Below, piece after piece: positions 4,601 through 6,151 of a stretch of DNA of 6,151 nt (within the stretch, counting starts at the first letter, position 1; every line of letters begins with the position of its first letter). Source of the DNA: an uncultured Pseudoclavibacter sp. (GTDB lineage Bacteria; Actinomycetota; Actinomycetes; Actinomycetales; Microbacteriaceae); assembly GCA_946221025.1 (NCBI GenBank), contig CAMIMS010000065.1:1-6151 (forward strand). Reading direction: 5' to 3'. The notes below the pieces were generated by a model. It was not told the origin of the DNA, did no database searches, and saw nothing but the letters and a program-made list of their open reading frames with translations. A program made the translations under genes and the position numbers.

Positions 4601-6151
4601 AACCAACGGATGCGGTGGCGGTCACGGTGTGCTCGCCGTCGGCGACCTTCGTCGTGTCCCACTGGTGGTTCGAGCCGGTGAACGCATCCGCGGGAATGCT
4701 GAAGTTCGCGTCGAGAACGCCGATCTTTCCGGCGCTGTCGCCCATGCGAATCCACGAATCCGGGTTCTCGTATCCGGGGGTGCGCAGGGTTCGACCGTCG
4801 GGGAGGATGAGGCGAACGTTGCGCGCTTCGAAGTCGTCGTTGTTCTCGTTCGGGTCCTCGCCCGGGAACGCCTTGGTGCCGGCGGCGATCTTCACCGTCA
4901 GCGTGCCGTCAGTGTTCACGTAGCGAAGCGGCACGGGAGTGGTGATCGTCTCGATGTTCGAGTAGGTGCCGTCGTCGAAGATGTTGAGGATTTCGTCATC
5001 CGCTCCGAGCACGCCGTTGCGGAAGAACGTGTCGGTGTTGGTCACCTCGAAGGCGAACATCGCCTCAGCTTCAAGGCTCGGCGATGAGTCGACCGCGGTG
5101 CCGTCGACCGAGAGCGTGACCGGGGTCTCAAGCGAGTCGGTGGCGCCAATGAGCGGATGCGTGCCACGCACCCATTCCCCATCCCGAACGTTCAGGCGCA
5201 CGGGCGACGCGTCGACGCCGTCAACGCTCACGCGGCTGAACTCGGTCTCGGTGACGTTCGTGCCGTCGCTCGCGATGAACCGGTACTCGAACCAGCGCTT
5301 GCCATAGAGGTCGGCCGCGGGAATCTCGTACGAACCGGATCCGGATGCATCCGGGATGAGGTTCACGCGCAGCGGGTTCGCGTCGCGGTTGGAGCGAAGC
5401 TCGAGCGTGAACGTGCGAACGAGCGAATCGTCGACCGCGGTCGCGGTGAACGCGAACGGGGTGTTCTGCTTGATCGGGCCCTCGGTGGTGTCGGTGATCG
5501 TGGGCGCGGTCGTGTCGGCAGCGACGGGCGTCAGCTCAGTCGGAACCTGCCCCTCGATGACGCGACCCGGCGTCGGGGCGTCGGTGCCGCGAAGCGTTTG
5601 CTTCAACAGGTCGGCCGGGTTGACGTCGAAGATGAGCCCCTGGTTCAGGCGCACATCCTTGCCGTTCATGTTGTAGTAGCCGCGGTTGATGATCGTGCCG
5701 GTGTTGGTTTCGATCTGCACACCGCGCGGTGATCCGTTGGCCATGCCACCGGTGAAGATTTCGACGAGGTTCTCGCCGAGCACGAGGTCGGTGCCGAACT
5801 GCGCGTTGAAGTCGTCGGCCTTCAGGTCGTTGTTCGGGCCGTTCTTGATCCAGAACACGAGCGAGGCGCCCGGCTGAATCACCGGGTCGTGCGGCCGGGC
5901 GGGCCAGTGGGCGGTGGATGAGTTCTCGGTCTCATCGATCGGGTACAGGTACCGGATCGTGTAGTCACCGAAACCGATCGGCTGGTTCGTGGTGTTCGTG
6001 ATCTCGATGAACTCGTAGCCGTCTGAGCCGCCGACGTTATTGCTGTCAACGACGAGCTCGGTGAGCACCAGCGGGGCTGCCGGCTGCTGCTTGCTCGCGG
6101 TGGGAGCGGGGGTGCTCGCCGACGGGGAGGCGGATTCGGTCGGGGCCGACG
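1647..6151 (-). CDS. Secreted wall-bound metallophosphoesterase: lamin-tail, Ig-like, calcineurin-like phosphoesterase, CWB2 x3 (5' end outside window)
   Basis: The frame is open from the window edge to TAG at 1647-1649, giving 1500 visible residues (residue 1 at base 6149). A GTG at 6068 could be mistaken for a start, but the frame continues upstream through a Ser/Pro/Thr/Ala linker, so the true start and any signal peptide are off-window. Order of parts: linker 1-27; lamin-tail-like domain about 28-200 (LVLTELVVDSN, GYEFIEITN); Ig-like about 214-312; beta-rich region 313-513; Ig-like 514-612; beta-rich 613-817; calcineurin-like phosphoesterase about 822-1107; Ig/FN3-like 1108-1187; Pro/Thr linker; three CWB2 repeats 1203-1497. 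Metal-ligand motifs are DTQ (831-833, where D-x-H is usual), GDIVD (868-872), GNHD (902-905), LHE with His986, and GHYH (1019-1022). CWB2 repeats bind secondary wall polymers non-covalently, so the enzyme should act outside the cell, hydrolysing phosphate mono- or diesters such as nucleotides or wall phosphates; the substrate is not visible. No LPxTG. The only two cysteines are in the last repeat. Confidence 0.95.
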   Translation of the reverse strand, partial: SAPTESASPSASTPAPTASKQQPAAPLVLTELVVDSNNVGGSDGYEFIEITNTTNQPIGFGDYTIRYLYPIDETENSSTAHWPARPHDPVIQPGASLVFWIKNGPNNDLKADDFNAQFGTDLVLGENLVEIFTGGMANGSPRGVQIETNTGTIINRGYYNMNGKDVRLNQGLIFDVNPADLLKQTLRGTDAPTPGRVIEGQVPTELTPVAADTTAPTITDTTEGPIKQNTPFAFTATAVDDSLVRTFTLELRSNRDANPLRVNLIPDASGSGSYEIPAADLYGKRWFEYRFIASDGTNVTETEFSRVSVDGVDASPVRLNVRDGEWVRGTHPLIGATDSLETPVTLSVDGTAVDSSPSLEAEAMFAFEVTNTDTFFRNGVLGADDEILNIFDDGTYSNIETITTPVPLRYVNTDGTLTVKIAAGTKAFPGEDPNENNDDFEARNVRLILPDGRTLRTPGYENPDSWIRMGDSAGKIGVLDANFSIPADAFTGSNHQWDTTKVADGEHTVTATASVGSVTRTVKVDNTAPAITLVAPENGATQQGEFSLSFSAEDAGVGVAETRATLDGREVQTPFAASSVSLAPGEHTFTVTARDTLGNEATATRTFTTPVEAPSVDPVSPATDATVPAGTVPLQAKVTDDMNDDVTVTFKEAYLQHLESGAVRASTGTVLAASTTDRSGAKPVSEADVAKLTTLDGIGVATSSFAQFPYVMFNVDVPQDAGEGARVRVRWDGQADGRAQVILYALRADGSGWDEVDRHITADTATGEAFSLGATVDASAYTHGGEITMLVQHSEGFAGLDLSARDSRVPLVNANDVPRDQYDFTIAWETDTQYYNKTQDYYKHQIALHDYVLAQRANKNIQFVLHTGDIVDNWDQPYQWENANPQYARFDKAGMPYSVLAGNHDVGHKTADYTAYWEHFGEERFAHNPWYGGSYENNRGHYDLFSAGGVDFINVAMGWGPTDESIAWMNQVLAAHPDRVAIITLHEFLLTTGGLGPVPQQIMDEVAAKNPNVSMILSGHYHDAFTRTDQFDDTGDGVPDRTVTSMLFDYQALPEGGEGYLRLLHFDNQGQRMMVRTYSPSYDRYNSDEPSLMQQGDNPYGDQQFDLSYEQLGIRPEARTLTTDAFTAEVLTDRVIGTDSGVKTPGTAEVAWPNVQPGRHAWYAEARDANGGYAASAVSEFTADGTETPGPTPTVPVEVETSRIAGPNRYDTSIAASREYGKVGQPLFLVTGENPADALAAGPALGAVDGNLLLVQPGQALNAQTAAEIERLQPSRVIILGGDSSVGAGIERQIGRTLVGTPVERIAGRDRIETSAKIAERFFPNATGAFIATGWNAPDAVSAGSAGALTGRPVLLTDGSTLGEPVRSYLANSRVNEVTIVGSAESVKESVRSQAADARAGISVDRVGGANRYETNTMMLERFASASPETLAVATGERFPDALVGSLVTARTGAPVLLDTGDCGEASTRAYLAAREPKKLVFIGDEKSVSSEFERICLPA
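1659..2543 (-). repeat. Three tandem cell wall-binding repeats (CWB2 type) at the C-terminus
   Basis: Three protein repeats of about 92-94 residues begin with RIAGPNRYDTS (base 2543 downward), RIAGRDRIETS (2237) and RVGGANRYETN (1934). Each continues with a pattern seen as ENPADALAAGPALG, NAPDAVSAGSAGAL and RFPDALVGSLVT. Each ends in a hydrophobic strand plus Gly: RVIILGGDSSVG, EVTIVGSAESVK, KLVFIGDEKSVS. Three copies is the normal number for CWB2, where the three fold together as a trimer-like unit that attaches proteins to the wall. The third copy carries the two cysteines (residues 1463 and 1497), placed as in a probable disulfide. The DNA copies have diverged, so this is an old protein-level repeat. 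Confidence 0.92.

Noticed and set aside
4009..4923. Plus-strand open frame of 304 codons rich in Ser/Val/Thr
   Set aside because: It is antisense to the Ig-like domains. The apparent beta-rich look comes from the repeated codons of the real gene, and no start signal is seen.
5157..5732. Plus-strand open frame of 191 codons
   Set aside because: It is antisense to the lamin-tail and first Ig-like domains, is Arg/Val-rich, and has no recognisable motif.
6066..6068. GTG at 6068 as start of the surface protein
   Set aside because: The frame stays open to the window edge through a Ser/Pro/Thr/Ala linker, and starting at 6068 would begin inside the first strand of the lamin-tail domain with no signal peptide.

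Overview
The window reads as chromosomal DNA from a high-GC Gram-positive actinobacterium, most likely of the Microbacteriaceae type. The evidence is strong G/C preference at third codon positions, UUCG-capped GC-rich terminators, a small membrane protein with an ADDDLW motif, a tRNA-Ala without an encoded CCA end, and a very large secreted protein with cell wall-binding repeats of the CWB2 type. The family-level placement is inference; I could not run a search.

Layout, left to right. (1) Bases 1-415, plus strand: the 3' end of a gene for a small single-pass membrane protein, closed by a hairpin at 436-459 and a strong terminator at 469-500. (2) Bases 704-1144, plus strand: a complete NUDIX hydrolase. 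A near-perfect Shine-Dalgarno sequence at 688-695 fixes its start. (3) Bases 1190-1262, plus strand: tRNA-Ala(UGC), followed by its own terminator at 1270-1296. (4) Bases 1297-1646: a gene-free stretch with a family of related short repeats, one copy inverted, a 9-bp tandem repeat, and three consecutive hairpins facing the end of the opposing gene. (5) Bases 1647-6151, minus strand: a single huge open frame, incomplete at its 5' end because it runs off the window. It encodes a surface protein with a Ser/Pro/Thr/Ala linker, lamin-tail-like domain, Ig-like domains, calcineurin-like metallophosphoesterase, Ig/FN3-like domain, and three CWB2 repeats.

The plus-strand genes and the minus-strand giant converge on the 1297-1646 region, which is rich in terminators. 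There is no sign that the four genes form one pathway: small membrane protein, nucleotide housekeeping, translation, and an extracellular phosphoesterase held to the wall. I found no CRISPR array, transposase, integrase, toxin-antitoxin pair or biosynthetic cluster. The least ordinary things here are the intergenic repeat cluster, the over-represented GGATGC/GCATCC hexamer with matching codon choices, and the domain build and altered first metal motif of the surface phosphoesterase.
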